Below, piece by piece: positions 23,211 through 35,638 of a DNA stretch of 64,000 nucleotides. The translations under genes and the position numbers were made by a program. Numbering within the stretch: position 1 is the stretch's first letter; each line of letters opens with the position of its first letter. The notes under the pieces are model-generated. The model made no database searches. It saw only the letters and a list, made by a program, of their open reading frames with translations, and was not told the DNA's origin. Origin of the DNA: Archilochus colubris (taxonomy: Eukaryota > Chordata > Aves > Apodiformes > Trochilidae). The DNA lies in NCBI GenBank assembly GCA_023079485.1, contig CM041115.1:46714156-46778155 (forward strand), in the 5' to 3' direction.

Positions 23211-25694
23211 ACTATAAAACAGTAAATTTCATACCTTTGTTTGCCTCAAGTAAATGTATAAAATGCAGAATAAAGATTTAACACCAAAATATCTAAATAT
23301 CAGTGCATGCTAGCTCAAAACATACAGTTTTTTGTTATTCCAATATTAATGAGAACATTCAGCTTCCTGTAATAGCATCCAGAATGAAAATTTTCTTTAT
23401 TTTCCAATATGCAGTTGCCCTCAAGTTTCTGCAGACAAATTAACAAGACTTTCTGCTGTACAAGACGTCCCTAAGGACACTAGACCAAACTCATCCATGG
23501 TGTTAAATGTGTGAGCTTAAATAAACTGAGGCAGAGATTTTAGAAAACTATTTTTTGCAAGCAAGGCCCTGCAAAATCTATGCCTAAAAGGCATAAACCT
23601 AGGCATAAGTCTATGTTTTTATATGCGTGCTTAAACATCTACATGGAAATAATAGCCATAGCAGTGATTACAACAGCTTTCAAAGAGAGTCACGGAACAG
23701 CACAGTGGGATACCAAATAGTTTGTGGGGTTTCCAAAACATACCAAATGACATAGACAATAGCAACACTCTTAATGGAATACTAATGACTTGAGTGTTTT
23801 TGTTTGATACTTAAACACTGTAACCACTTTATAAATTGGAGCGATTCATGATTTACTCAGTCCTTATACAGCACAAAGTTGCTGCTAACAAAAAAGAATG
23901 TAAGTTGTAAAAAGATCAACATTTTTACAGAAGAAATGTAGTGAGCCTGGCTTTTAAGAGAAACTGCAAACTTCAAACTTCATTTAACTGACCTGTAAAT
24001 GGTGTTTCACTTAATGAAGTCAGGTATTATAACAAATATCCTTCCTATTTAGAAAGTAAAGACAATTATTATTTAATGAAGGCTAATTTTCTTATACTGA
24101 AATTATTTAGAAAACCATCCCTTTTTGTAATTGTTATTTTCCATAACGATACAAAAGTCACTGAGCATTTTTTATGCATAAAAATTCAAAATAAAATGTA
24201 GAAGGAAAACAAACTGCTGTATATACACACTACTGTTTAGTCTAAACAACAGTTCTACCAATTGCAATCTTTCAAAAGCATCCTAATAATCCTATGGATA
24301 TGTCTACTCACTTCAGGATGTAACTACACCTTTAGTCATTAACCATCTCTATTTTTTTCCTCATCCACTACCTTTGACTTGGCAAATTCCGTCAAAATTG
24401 AGTTTAAAAGAAGAGCCAGCTTGTCTCAGCAAACCTGGTATGTAACCCAGTCAAAGACTTGCAGAATAGTGGAAATCAAAAGCTAGATGCTGAGTAATTT
24501 CCTCAACAATCTTGCACCTATAAAAGGCACTTCCAGTCGAGCACAAAAACTGATCAGTTTAAGCCACCAGTTCCACTAAATGATCATTTCGGATATTGTA
24601 GCCCAAATTGGAACAACAATTGAACAGTTGAAAAGAATTATAATGTCAATTATATTTATATTTTTATATTTATATTTAACAGCTCTTAGCTTCACATGAC
24701 TGTATGCTGTTTTCATGGTTATAGTGTATAAATATGTCAACTACTGCAAGGGAGGATTGCTACTGCACTCAAATCAGTTTTTACTTGTGAGAGACTGCTC
24801 CATATTGCCATGTGTCTGTTAATTGCTATGTCACATGTCAGGCATTAAGTACTTGATCATTACAGCTGGAATTCAAGATGCTCAAAAAATCAGAACCAGG
24901 TACCTTCATCTAAGTAAGGAACATAATTTGTTCCTTTCCTTGCAGATGCTGTCAAGAATTGTTCCTGTCTGACATAATCATTACTCCTTTAAGAAAAGGG
25001 AACAGCTTCATTATAAGAACATGTGATACTCCAGTTTTAAGCCAAGTGTTAGTCACTGTGGAGAAGCTTTGAGATGGACAGACTGCAAGTGTCAGTGCCA
25101 CCCAACAATCTCTGCTGTTAAGCAGTGAGGGATGCTGAATAACAGAAACCAAGAACTGGGGATTCTCTGCTCAGTCCTGGAAGTTACAATATCCAGAGAT
25201 GTATCAGAACACACAAGAGAGAATCCAGTTAGGTGGGAAAGAACCTTCAGGAAGAACTGGAGAGACCCTAGAGGGCCCTATGGCCCAGCCTGAGAATACC
25301 CATTGCACGATTACCACTGCCATGCTGACCTACCAAACTCCAAACTGTCATCCCATCCACAGGACAGGATAGCCATGTAATTTGTTGATTCCACATATGT
25401 TTTTAATTGAAGTGTTTTGGTGACTGAGTCAATTTTACCTCCACACTGACAACTTGGTGGCAGCCCTATATTTAAGCACTCAAGCTGATGTACTTCTCTA
25501 CCACAGATGCACTTTCATTAATAATCTGATAGGGAAACTGGGTGCTCTACAGACTGATTGGGAAACTGGGATAGCTAAAGGGCAGTTGTGGAATTCAAAC
25601 TTTGCCATCAGTTTTGCTTAAGTAGAAATAAATCTAATGACTTAATATCAACTTACTCAGAAGTGCTTAGGTTGCTTCCATAACTTTGCTTTAA
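23211..25694 (-). other. RFX3: RFX3 5' intron, featureless stretch
   Basis: AT-rich intronic DNA. I see no convincing exon, repeat family or RNA gene. The segment 25250-25450 is less AT-rich but unrecognised. Confidence 0.55.
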
Positions 25695-25930
25695 GTCATA
25701 GTATCAGAATCATAGGATGGTTTGGGTTGGAAGGTACCTTAAAGATCATCTAGTTCCTACCACCCTGCCATAGGTGGTGTCCCAAGGCAGGGACACCTTT
25801 CACTAGATCAGATTGCTCAAAGGCCCATCCAGCTGGCCTTGAGCACTCCAGGGAGAGGACAGCCACAATTTCACTGGGCAAGTCTCTCTCCTAGATGCAA
25901 TTCTTTACTGTACCTCTAAACACAGTATAG
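25695..25930 (-). mobile_element. CR1 3'-end fragment (minus orientation)
   Basis: It begins AGAATCATAGGATGGTTTGG on the plus strand, the complement of a CR1 3' terminus. It runs through TTGGAAGGTACCTTAAAGATC and GGCCTTGAGCACTCCAGGGA into the end of ORF2. The copy is 5'-truncated and about 235 bases long. Confidence 0.85.
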
Positions 25931-27518
25931 ATTTTTCCTGGTGGATGCCATACAATATGTTTTACCGTCAAATTTTGCCATTTTTCTATTCACTGGAAGT
26001 TTTTCTAGCATCATTCTAGTGAAGGTCTCAGTGTATTTCTTTTACATTGCACCAATACTGAGTATTTACATGAAATGAAGTCTCTCCATTTTATACAGAT
26101 ACCGCATGAATGTAAAGGACCTACATATTACAGCAAAAAAGATGTCATCCTTGCCTAATGGGACTGTCAGGTGTATCACATGCAACAGATGAATGTTTGA
26201 CAAAGATCCAGTTTATTCTGGCTAATTAAGCAGCTGGACACATCCCTCTTCAGTGGTTTTGCTTTGTACAGTCAGTGCTTGTTACATCATGTGCATGTAA
26301 AATGAACAGGCCCCGTTCTGAAAGAAGGTTAATTAGCCCCTCCAAGAAGGGAAAAGATACTGCTCAAGCCCAGCTGCTGAATGTGACAAGATTAGTACTT
26401 TTTCCATCTAAAGGGCAGAACTCATGCAAAGCTACTATGCTGAAAATTACCCCTTTCCAGTATACTGTGTGGCAATTTCCTCTTCTCTGTTGAGTTCCCT
26501 ACAGACTTTTTAATACCCTCAAATTCTCAGTTGAATTCTTCCTGTTTTCTAGACTTGAAATAGTAAGACTGAATGACTTACAAGCCTAACTTGCTCAATT
26601 ACTTATCAAATGAGATTGTTAAAATGTGTCAGATTAATGATTAATGTCTATTTTGTTCCTGGACTCCTTCACCCTGAACTAAATTTCTTTTTAAAATCTA
26701 CCAGAGTTTGCAAAGTTTAGTTCAGCTAACTATGCTTTATTGTCTACATCAAACATTGCAGAAGGCTTTAATTCAATGAAGAAAATGAAAGCCTGTAATT
26801 TACTTTCAAGTGCAGCAGGAAATTTCTTTTTTCTCCTCTAGAAGACTAAATAAAACACCACAGAATGTAAAGTGAACTAGATCTCACAATCACATGCAGT
26901 AATGGCAGGTTTTTAGTGGTCAGAATAAAAGACTAATCTTAAGATCTTATCTATTTATAATGATGAATCACCAATATAACTCATTAAGAATTTCCAGCAA
27001 GAAATTCTTCACAGAATTCTTTAACAGTCCAGGAAAGCTCCTCAGAACATAAAGTTTCAGCAAGTGATATGGAATGCTTGCTTCCCGAACAATAGTGGTA
27101 TCAGTAATAGAATTAAGTATAATTTGAGGGAAAAAATCACATAAAAGAGAGACATGTAGAATAAAAGCATAGCTTATATAATACTGAACCAGCAAGAATT
27201 AGAGAAAAACATGTCCCAGGTAGTCAACAACCTGTCCTTGAGATATATGCCTGCAAGACAGATGAAAGGAATGGAAAGGAATACTCCCCGTTATTCATTT
27301 TGGTTACAGACTTGAGCAGAAGGTAGAAAACACTGACTATCTGGACTTACCATATTAGCATCTCATCAGTATAGATATATATATACATAGCTCATCAGGC
27401 TAGAGGGATCCCTTCTAACACTTTGCCTCCTACTATTTTTTTATTCAAAGGAACCATTTATATGTGTTTAGCAGCAAAAAAGATGCTATTACACATGCTT
27501 CAGAGGGGGGAAAAGAAA
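25931..27518 (-). other. RFX3: RFX3 5' intron, featureless stretch
   Basis: AT-rich intron between a CR1 fragment and the pyrimidine tract. No feature was supported. Confidence 0.55.
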
Positions 27519-27974
27519 CCTTCCTCCCTTCCTCCCTTCCTCCCTCCCTCCCTCTCCTTCCTTCCTTTCCTCCCTCTCCTTCCTTCCTCCCTCTCCTTCC
27601 TCCCTCTCCTTCCTTCCTCCCTCTCCTTCCTCCCTCTCCTTCCTCCCTTCCTCCCTTCCTCCCTCCCTCCCTCCCTCCCTCCCTCCCCTCCCTCCCTCCC
27701 TCCCCTCCCTCCCTTCCTTCCTTCCTCCCTCCTCCCTCCCTCCTCCTCCCTCCCTCCTCCTCCTCCCTTCCTCCCTCCCTCCCTCCCTCCCTCCTCCCTC
27801 CCTCCCTCCTCCTCCCTCCCCTCCCTCCCTCCTCCCTCCTCCTCCCTTCCTCCCTTCCTTCCTTCCTTCTTCCTTCCTTCTTCTTCCTTCCTTCCTTCCT
27901 TCCTTCCTTCCTTCCTTCCTTCCTTCCTTCCTTCCTTCCTTCCTTCCTTCCTTCCTTCCTTCCTTCCTTCCTTC
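27519..27974. repeat. 456-base pure pyrimidine tract, (CCTT)n/(CCCT)n
   Basis: Every base on the plus strand is C or T. The left part mixes TTCC, CTCC and CCCT with a recurring longer pattern (CTCCTTCCTTCCTCCCT). The middle is CCCT and CCTCCT rich, with up to ten consecutive CCCT-type units. The right part is a regular (CTTC)n array of about 22 units ending at 27974. The minus strand, which is the RFX3 sense strand, is therefore all purine with many GGGA runs able to form G-quadruplexes or triplex DNA. Long open frames in both directions here come only from the repeat and are not genes. Confidence 0.97.
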
Positions 27975-28014
27975 GCAAGGCTCACACAGAGAATGGTAGA
28001 AAAGGCTTGTAGAA

Positions 28015-28150
28015 AAGGCTCACACAGAGCATGGTGAACAAACAAGAGCCACTGGAGACCTGTGTGCATTTGCAGGACCTTAACCTTTTTGTTATCACAG
28101 AGATGTGGTGGGATGGCTGAAGTGTGGAATGCAAGCTGCCTGACTTTTTG
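28015..28150 (+). mobile_element. CR1 ORF2 endonuclease fragment
   Basis: Just right of the pyrimidine tract the translation reads approximately MVNKQEPLETCVHLQDL then VITEMWWDG. This matches the start of the CR1 endonuclease (the NKQEEL, ITETWWDG region). The fragment is about 135 bases with no CR1 3' end, so it is an internal remnant. An imperfect duplicate of AAGGCTCACACAGAG lies at its left side (27977 and 28016). Confidence 0.65.
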
Positions 28151-28551
28151 GTTTGTTTCTTCAAGAAATGAAAATGTCTCCAGGAAACAATCTTCACCAG
28201 GATGAAGTTCATGGGAACTTTCTTGCTGGGATGGGTATTTTGTTGTGTTTAACCAGAAACAAGTTTTAATAAAGAACTACTACACTTGCAGAAATATTCT
28301 GAAAATTACTTATGTTTTCTAAGTTTATATTTACATTGCTGAGTTGAGTGTTCTACAGCTTTTAACACACAGTTAGTCAAGCATTATCTTAACTAGTATT
28401 CAGGTTCTTTTCCTATATTGAGGCACCTGTCTTTAAGATATCAACATAACTTTCATGGGCTGGGCTAAGCATGTTCACCATCTTCAAAAAAAAGTCTGTG
28501 CATGCAGAGTGATAGCTACAATATCAAATTGAATTTTTATCTTGAGCCAAG

Positions 28552-29640
28552 ATAAGATACAAGCGTACTCTGCACTGGGTTAGGAACTGGCTGGAGGGCC
28601 GGGCCCAGAGAGTGGTGCTGAATGGGGCTGCTTCCAGTTGGCGGCCGGTCACCAGCGGTGTCCCCCAGGGATCAGTGCTGGGCCCAGTCCTGTTCAATAT
28701 CTTCATTGATGACTTGGATGAGGGGATTGAGTCCATCATCAGCAAGTTTGCCGATGACACCAAGCTGGGGAGAAGTGTTGATCAGCTGGAAGGCAGGAGG
28801 GCTCTGCAGAGGGACCTGGACAGACTGGAGAGATGGGCTGACTCCAATGGGATGAGCTTCAACAAGGCCAAGTGCCGGGTCCTCCACTTTGGCCACAACA
28901 ACCCTATGCAGCGCTACAAGCTGGGGACAGAGTGGTTGGAGAGTAGCCAGGCAGAAAGGGACCTGGGAGTCTGGATTGACAGGAAGCTGAACATGAGCCA
29001 GCAGTGTGCCCAGGTGGCCAAGAAGGCCAATGGCATCCTGGCATGTATCAGAAACAGCGTCACCAGCAGGTCCAAGGAGGTGATTCTGCCCCTATACTCA
29101 GCCCTGGTAAGGCCACACCTTGAGTACTGTGTTCAGTTTTGGGCCCCTCAGTTCAAGAAGGATATCGAGGTCCTTGAACAGGTCCAAAGGAGGGCAACCA
29201 AGCTGGTGAAGGGACTCGAACACAGATCCTATGAGGAGAGGCTGAGGGAGCTGGGGCTGTTCAGCCTGAGGAAGAGGAGGCTCAGGGGAGACCTCATTGC
29301 TCTCTACAACTACCTGAAAGGAGGATGGAGCCAGGCAGGGGTTGGTCTCTTTTCCCAGGCAACTCTCAATAAGACAAGAGGGCATGGTCTTAAATTGTGC
29401 CGGGGGAAGTTCAGATTGGCTATTAGAAAGAATTTTTTCACGGAAAGGGTGATCAGACATTGGAACGGGCTGCCTGGGGAGGTGGTGGACTCTTCGTCCC
29501 TGGAGACATTTAAAAAGCGACTCGATATGGCACTCAGTGCCATGGTCTAGTGACTGTGGCGGTAGCTGATCAAGGGTTGGACTCGATGATCTCTGAGGTC
29601 CCTTCCAACCCAGCCTATTCTATGATTCTATGATTCTATG
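28552..29640 (+). mobile_element. Young, 5'-truncated CR1 with intact ORF2 carboxy-terminal frame
   Basis: It is the best-preserved mobile element in the window. It starts abruptly within reverse transcriptase ([16 protein letters not shown]), keeps a single open frame to the ORF2 stop at 29550, and ends with about 85 bases of 3' untranslated sequence and at least three ATTCTATG octamers. GATAAGAT occurs at both edges (28551-28558 and 29640-29647), a candidate target duplication of 7-8 bases, with one base overlapping the terminal octamer. A copy at 45095-45477 shares its unusual GGCACTCAGTGCCATGG tail, so the two belong to one subfamily. Confidence 0.93.
28561..29550 (+). CDS. CR1 ORF2 carboxy-terminal fragment (reverse transcriptase remainder)
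   Basis: A 329-codon open segment of the CR1 replication protein, truncated at its amino side by the element's own 5' truncation. The first in-frame Met-type codon is GTG at 28612, which is not a real start. Visible reverse-transcriptase motifs are [20 protein letters not shown] and, at 28747-28758, FADD, the catalytic Asp pair. After them come the thumb and tail motifs [53 protein letters not shown] and [14 protein letters not shown]. Endonuclease and the first half of reverse transcriptase are missing, so it cannot act alone. The absence of any stop or frameshift over about 990 bases points to recent insertion. Confidence 0.9.
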   Translation, partial: KRTLHWVRNWLEGRAQRVVLNGAASSWRPVTSGVPQGSVLGPVLFNIFIDDLDEGIESIISKFADDTKLGRSVDQLEGRRALQRDLDRLERWADSNGMSFNKAKCRVLHFGHNNPMQRYKLGTEWLESSQAERDLGVWIDRKLNMSQQCAQVAKKANGILACIRNSVTSRSKEVILPLYSALVRPHLEYCVQFWAPQFKKDIEVLEQVQRRATKLVKGLEHRSYEERLRELGLFSLRKRRLRGDLIALYNYLKGGWSQAGVGLFSQATLNKTRGHGLKLCRGKFRLAIRKNFFTERVIRHWNGLPGEVVDSSSLETFKKRLDMALSAMV

Positions 29641-30289
29641 ATAAGATCTTACTCTGTAGCATAACTGGTATTAGCACTAATTAAAAAAATCTAACACATA
29701 TAATGCTGCTTTTTCATGCCTTTCAAACTACTTGACAACAAAATCTAGTTTTATGAAATTTCACCCTTGTTTTTGCCTGTTGGTACAGGGCAGAGAGGGA
29801 ACAGGACAAGATGTAATACTTGAAACACTGACAATCAAGCACCACTCAAGACACTTTGCCTACTAGATAGTGCATTCCAAGGAAGAATGTGAAAGCAGGA
29901 GCACCACCTGTATAGAACAGTTTCTGTCACTGTTGCATCAATTATACATTTTTTAAAGTAGATTTAGATTTTGCTTGAGAAGTTAGTTCTGGGGATTTTT
30001 TTCCTCTAATATGATATTACACTGAAGTTCTGCCACTAAAACAATATGGACGCAACACTAATGAAAAAAAGGGAGAAAAATTGTGTGAATGTGTGGAGGC
30101 TGTATTTTTTTCACCACTTAATAGATCAAAACACAAAATGAAAAAATCTGAACATTATAGCTGAAGACATCTACTTTATTAATAGAATGGCCACTATTTA
30201 TGGAAAGTACTCTCTGCTCCCTGTATGTTACCTCTATGCTACAAATTCTCTGTTTGTGACGTTTCCTGTGTTATCTTCACTGAAACATG
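29641..30289 (-). other. RFX3: RFX3 5' intron, featureless stretch
   Basis: AT-rich intron between two CR1 copies. No feature was supported. Confidence 0.55.
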
Positions 30290-30500
30290 GTATGGCTCCA
30301 GAGGGTGGAAGGGCCACCTACAGGCTCCTGGCCATGACAATGTCTAGACTGCTTTTGAAGATAGCCAAGAGCTGGGACTCTACAACCTCTCTAGACAACC
30401 TGTGACCATCCCCAGTCACTTGCACAGTAAAAAAGGAGGGAAAATGCTGTGCTTCAGTTTGAGCTTGTTGCCTTTTGTCTTGTCACTGGACACCCCTGAA
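30290..30500 (-). mobile_element. Old CR1 fragment (minus orientation)
   Basis: Diverged sequence resembling the complement of a CR1 3' region: CTACAACCTCTCTAGACAACCTG, then CACTTGCACAGTAAAAAAGG, then CAGTTTGAGCTTGTTGCC and TTGTCTTGTCACTGGACACC. The order of these blocks matches other CR1 copies. Boundaries are approximate. Confidence 0.65.
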
Positions 30501-33500
30501 AAGTCAGTCCAGCTGACACATCCCAATTAAGCTGCAGAGATTCTATTGCAGTTATTAAATAAACTGCCATTATTATTATTGAATACTTATACTGTGATTA
30601 CTCCTAAAGGCCACATAATGCTTAATGCATAAAAGTTACAAAATTGGTAACAAACTATGAAATCTTCCAAATGCTTCACTTAGCCATTCCCTCGCCAACT
30701 GCAGAAAAGAAAGCACTACTCATGCCTGGATTATTGACCCAATGACTGTTGTTGACTTCCTTCCCTTCCCTACAAACTCAGTAGTAACAAAAAACAGACT
30801 ATGGGACAGATGGGAATCCAGGATTCCCCTATGAGTCAAGATGGGGGCAGTCAAAATAAAGAAATCAGAATGGTACAAGCAGAGAAAGAAAAACACAGCT
30901 TTCATTCACTCATGACCTCACCACATCAGATTCAGGTTTCCATCAATACCATATGCTAAACTAGAATTTATAATAACTGGATAGTAAGAAGGGCTTAGAG
31001 GGATAAAAGCTGATGAAAGCTCTAACAGGGCTCCAAGCACCATTATTTAGAGTCTTCAAAAGACTAAAAGTGGTCCAATATTAAAACATTTCCTTTAAAT
31101 CTAGGAACATCTATGGAATGAAAGAAAAAACAGACAAAAAATTAAAGAGCTAAATCAAATTATAGAACAGCGACTCTAAAACGAAACTGTGTCTTTGGGA
31201 AAATGGAGACACCTTTCCCTTTGTTTTGAATTACATAAAAATTACTTCAAAGTTCATCCATCATAAAAGGATTAATTAGGGATGCATAAATCTAAATACT
31301 TAATCTTATGAGAAGCTGAAGGAGTTCGAAACATTAAAACTAGTGTAACAGGCTCACACGTAGTTTACATGCTTTTCATGAAGACAGCATTAATATTTGA
31401 TATTACAATCCTAACACATAAAACATTTAGTTGAAGTATCTATTGTACGTACTACAGTAACTGGATAATTATGTGATCGCACCTGAAATATGTAATACTT
31501 TCAAACTGAGTAAAATTCTATATTCCATTTTTGCCGTATTTGTTGGAAGAACTGCATTACAGTACAATGGAAATCTTGTATTTCTTAAAAATTAGTTTCA
31601 GTCATTAGTAACAATCAACAAAACTACGGATATGATAGAAAATTTTCCTAATATGTCTGTGTCAAATAGGAGTGTCTAAGAAGTATCACATCCTCTGACA
31701 GTTTGGAGGCTTACTCTCCACTGCTCCTGTTTCTACTACATGATACACTTTTCCTGACTTCACCAACATACAGAATACTGCTCTGAAATTTGAATCTTAG
31801 CTAAAAAAAAAACCCTGAAAATTGTTTAAAGAAGAATGTTATAAACTAATCAGGGTTAGGAAAGCATAACAGAAAGCATAACAGAAAAGATGAACTACAC
31901 AAAATCCATCTACTTTCTGAATATTAAAGTTGCAGTTGTTCTTTTCCTATAAAAATTTCAAGAAAGGAGATTTTAACAAGAATGTAGTAACACTACCATC
32001 ATTATATAAAAATATTGGCATAAAAAAACAAGCAAGCTAAAGCAACTCCTTTCCCTATCAACCTAGGAAACGTGCAAATAGGCTTAAAACTTGGGTATCT
32101 GCAGGCTTACTGCAAGGATAACTATATGTAATCTGCCTAAACAAGCTCATCAGTTTCTCCCATTCTTATCTTCTTCAATCTGTGAAGTTGTTTTTTAAGA
32201 GAAGGATGTACATCACGCAAGTCAGCAGATGATCATCAATCAGTATGGAAGGACTGAATGTATCTTTCAGTGGAGCTTTCACTCCTTGTAGTGTGAAGGC
32301 CTACTTTTCTTCTTGCTCTCAGATGTGACACTGAGTGCTTTAACAGAAAAAAATGAAAAAAATCAGACACATGCAGACACCAAAAAGACCTATTTGAATT
32401 AGAAAGAATAGCAAGTACAGTACTTTGCCATATCTGTTTGCCTGGCATAGTCTGCAACCATTTGAAAGAAAGGGTTAACTGGAAAGTAGTCTGCAAATAC
32501 ATAACACCCCACTGAAAAAAAAATGGAATAAACCCACAGCCATGAGGTTGCCTTTGGACCACTGGTCTTGGCTCACAGGAGAGTGTTTGAATGCCTGGAG
32601 GCTGGAGAAAGAGGAAAAATGATAGTTTCCCATGTCAAAGAGCTCACAAGCCTGGTTCTTGACCTCAGAGTCTAAAACCCACCAAAGTGTATGGCCATCA
32701 GTACCAACAATAGCCATTAGACTTACACTACTGTAAACCTATCATTTAACCAATGTATTTAATTAATGCTGAATTATTAACTTTTAACAGACTGATTGGC
32801 TAGTGGCTATGCTTGCCTGAAATTTAGAGAGTTGGCTGGTGTCCCTCAGAGTATTCCCATTACAGCACTCCCAAATTATTCATCGATAACAGATGCAACA
32901 ATTCACATCATAGCTGCACCTGGAAATCTGGCGTGGTGTAAACTCACTGCAAACTGAAAATTAAAGGACTGGGTATGCAAGATAATTCTGAACTACAATG
33001 CAACTAAAAACAGATTTAAGATGTCAACAGGTACAGCGTGTGGAACAGGACAATGACACAAAGTTGTGTCCAGATGCAACTTCATCATACTCATCTGCAT
33101 CTTCTGTCACTCTGTCCCTGACAGCTGCTTAGCCACACAAGCCTTTATCTCTATACCTTCCTCCTACTTGAAATCAGTAATACAGTAGTTTTGCTCAGAC
33201 AACCTAGACACTGCTTTTAAAAATGGGTGCTTACGCAGAGTGCCCAGATTTCTTAATCCAATTTATGCTGAAAACATTCCTTCCATAACTCATGTGTTGA
33301 TTCTCTTTACACAGAAAGAGAGGAAGCAGCTCAATGCCTGCATTTGGAACTTGCACTCTATAAGGGAGTATGTAAGAACTTTACAAATATAGAACTAATA
33401 TTCCAAGTCTGCAAATTCACCCCTATTTCAGAGAGCAAACTACTTTTCTCTCCTGGATATAACATATAGTTCTTACTACACTTGCAATAGAAATCAGTGT

Positions 33501-34440
33501 GGAATTTATTTTTTTTTGTAACTTTAGGAAGACAACTGTAACATGAAGAACTGAAAGCCCCAACTGCTTCTCAAATGTACACATTTGTCATACAGAGAAA
33601 TAAACACTACATACAGTCCTACTAGGTCTAAAAAACATGCAAAAACTATCAGTCTCTATATGGGAAGTTCCCTCGCTGTAAAAGAAAATTTGTTTGTCAG
33701 ATTCCACATAATTAGCTATGTGCTTTTAACAAGTTTCCTGAAATGTGACTGTCCACAGCATATGTGCCATTGAAACTACTAGATTTATATTTTAATATCT
33801 CTGATCAATTGAAAGTTAGCACTCCGACTACATCATACCTAGAAAAGGGCTGGTTTTCTTTATTTCTAGTAATAACAGCTTTCCTTAAATTCTATGGATT
33901 GAGATTAAAGTTTCTATTACAAAGTAGAATAAAGTGCCAAGCTATTGCAGGATTTATTTCCCGTTTAAGTGAGAGAAAATTGATTTGCTATCTTGCGTTG
34001 TGTTAATACAAAATAAACATCACTACCCCCATACCAAATAATTAGGTCTTCTTTCAAATTTTGCAAGTGAAAAACCAGTTTTCTGTATATTGGTAAGTCA
34101 AGAAAACAGAATTCCCTTTTCTATTACAAAATAAAAAAATACAAAAATCCAAATTCTGCAACTGTAATTAAAACACATAAAGTCAGCTAAAATGTCAGAA
34201 AGTAGTATGTTCCCAAATGATTATTTTTGGTGAATCAAGATGACAACACACTTTAATTGGTTCAAGAAGGCAGGAGAAAGAATACAGTTAACTAACATCA
34301 AATACAGTGTAAACTCAGTGATAATACCTACAGGGCTTTAATAACTGACAGATTCATGTTCTAGCTCCTGTTATACCCATTGTATTTTCAAAATAGCTGT
34401 ATTTTCTTGTGACATGTCTAACCTTAGAGATCACCAAAAG
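30501..34440 (-). other. RFX3: RFX3 5' intron, featureless stretch
   Basis: Nearly 4 kb of AT-rich intron. I found no gene, RNA or recognisable repeat beyond short direct repeats (for example AGCATAACAGAA twice near 31863). Non-coding elements conserved among birds could be present but cannot be judged from one sequence. Confidence 0.55.
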
Positions 34441-34535
34441 CCATCTGGACATGATCCAGTCATGTTTGCGCAAGGGGGCCTGGAAGAGATGGCTTCTGGA
34501 AGTCCCTTCCCACCTCTGAGGCTTTCCTCTGACAA
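34441..34535 (+). mobile_element. Short CR1 3'-end remnant
   Basis: CATCTGGACATGATCC, a GGCCTGGAAGAGATGGC block and GGAAGTCCCTTCCCACCTC resemble the 3' untranslated part of CR1 just before the terminal octamers, which are missing. It is short, so the call is tentative. Confidence 0.5.
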
Positions 34536-34660
34536 TTCTCCAAGGAGCCAAGTCAGGACATGTCATTATTTTAGCCAATAACTGGGTGACAGATGCCATT
34601 ATTCCCCTACTATGGGAGAGACACTTTAGGGTTGAGAAAAAAAATAGGATAGATTCAATG

Positions 34661-34709
34661 AAATAATAAATAATAAATAATAATAAATAATAAATAATAA
34701 TGATGATGG
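34661..34709. repeat. (AAT/AAAT)n microsatellite
   Basis: A mixed run of AATAATAAAT units followed by TGATGATGG. It lies directly left of the GC-rich island. Confidence 0.85.
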
Positions 34710-34739
34710 TGAATTGCATACAAATACATAAGATATGGA

Positions 34740-35638
34740 ATTCACACTCCACATCGGGTAATTACTTCCCACCAGAAAAACCCCAAACTGCCCTCAGAAG
34801 CACATGGAGGAAGGGGCTGAGTTCAAGGTCCCAGTGACAGTCCACAAAATCCTTGGAGCCCCCGAGGGAGGTAAGCGAAGGCAGTATATCTTGGTGAACA
34901 AAGATCTCCAGTGAGAAAAACCACGCAGCAATGCCAGAACAAGAAGAGAAGACAAACAAGTGAACCCTGACCTAGCCAGCACACCAGACACAGAAGCCTG
35001 GAGGGGGGTCTCTGAGGAGCCATTTTACACTGAGTACCAGGGGCCATGACAGTTGCCCTAGAAACCTCTGTGATGTGAGTGGGGGGCACCTGTGATGGCC
35101 CCAGTCCTGCTGCTCTTCGTCCTCTGCAGGCTCTGTCCCGGTGCATTGGTCGAGGCCTCTCACAAGCGCAGACACACAGCGTGTGCCCTCCAGCAGACGT
35201 GGGGACCTCCCCTCTCCTGGTGTGGAGACGTGGCTGGTGTGGGTCCTGCAGGTCCTCTGTGACAGTTGTCCCAGAGCTGAGGGCTTGAGGAGGCTGTCGG
35301 GCTCCTGAGCACCACTGAAGGCTCCCACCTTCCCTGACCACCACCTGCTGCAGGTACCTGCCATGTGCTAGCTCAAGTCATGCTGGGTGCCTGGGGCTGG
35401 GGGGACAGTGCAGGGGCCACAGGGCCCTGGAGCGGGGGCAGTGGGAGCTTGTGGGGAGCCAAGGGGGGCAGGCACAGGAGGAAGGCAGCCTGTGGGGCTG
35501 GATGGACACTCTCCAGCCTGCAAGGGGACCCTTCTCCAGGCCCTTACCTCCCCTCTCTCACCACCTGTGGGGGCTTTCCTTGCTCTTCCATTCCTGCCGC
35601 CAGAAAAGCTCAGACCTCTGCACGTCTCTTGGCAGGAC
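34740..35638 (+). other. GC-rich island upstream of the RING gene
   Basis: Base composition changes sharply to GC-rich from about 34980 onward, unlike the AT-rich intron on both sides. No known protein or repeat was recognised. Two acceptor-like sites precede the RING frame: a pyrimidine tract ending GCCGCCAG at 35603 and CTCTTGGCAG at 35635. This stretch could hold a promoter, a non-coding first exon and an intron. A plus-strand frame is open from 35387 in phase with the RING frame, but its extra 84 residues are Gly/Pro/Ala-rich and look non-coding. Confidence 0.55.

Noticed and set aside
27423..28069. Overlapping open frames of up to 204 codons on both strands (Leu-Pro-Ser-Phe or Glu-Gly-Arg-Lys repeats)
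   Set aside because: They are artefacts of the pyrimidine tract, which contains no stop codon in any frame; the translations are pure repeats.
34823..35364. Minus-strand open frames of 130-173 codons in the GC-rich island
   Set aside because: GC-rich DNA has few stops; the translations show no domain, and the convincing gene is on the plus strand.
35387..35638. 84-residue amino-terminal extension of the RING protein
   Set aside because: Gly/Pro/Ala-rich, no resemblance to TOPORS, and it contains two acceptor-like sites; the ATG at 35639 is preferred.
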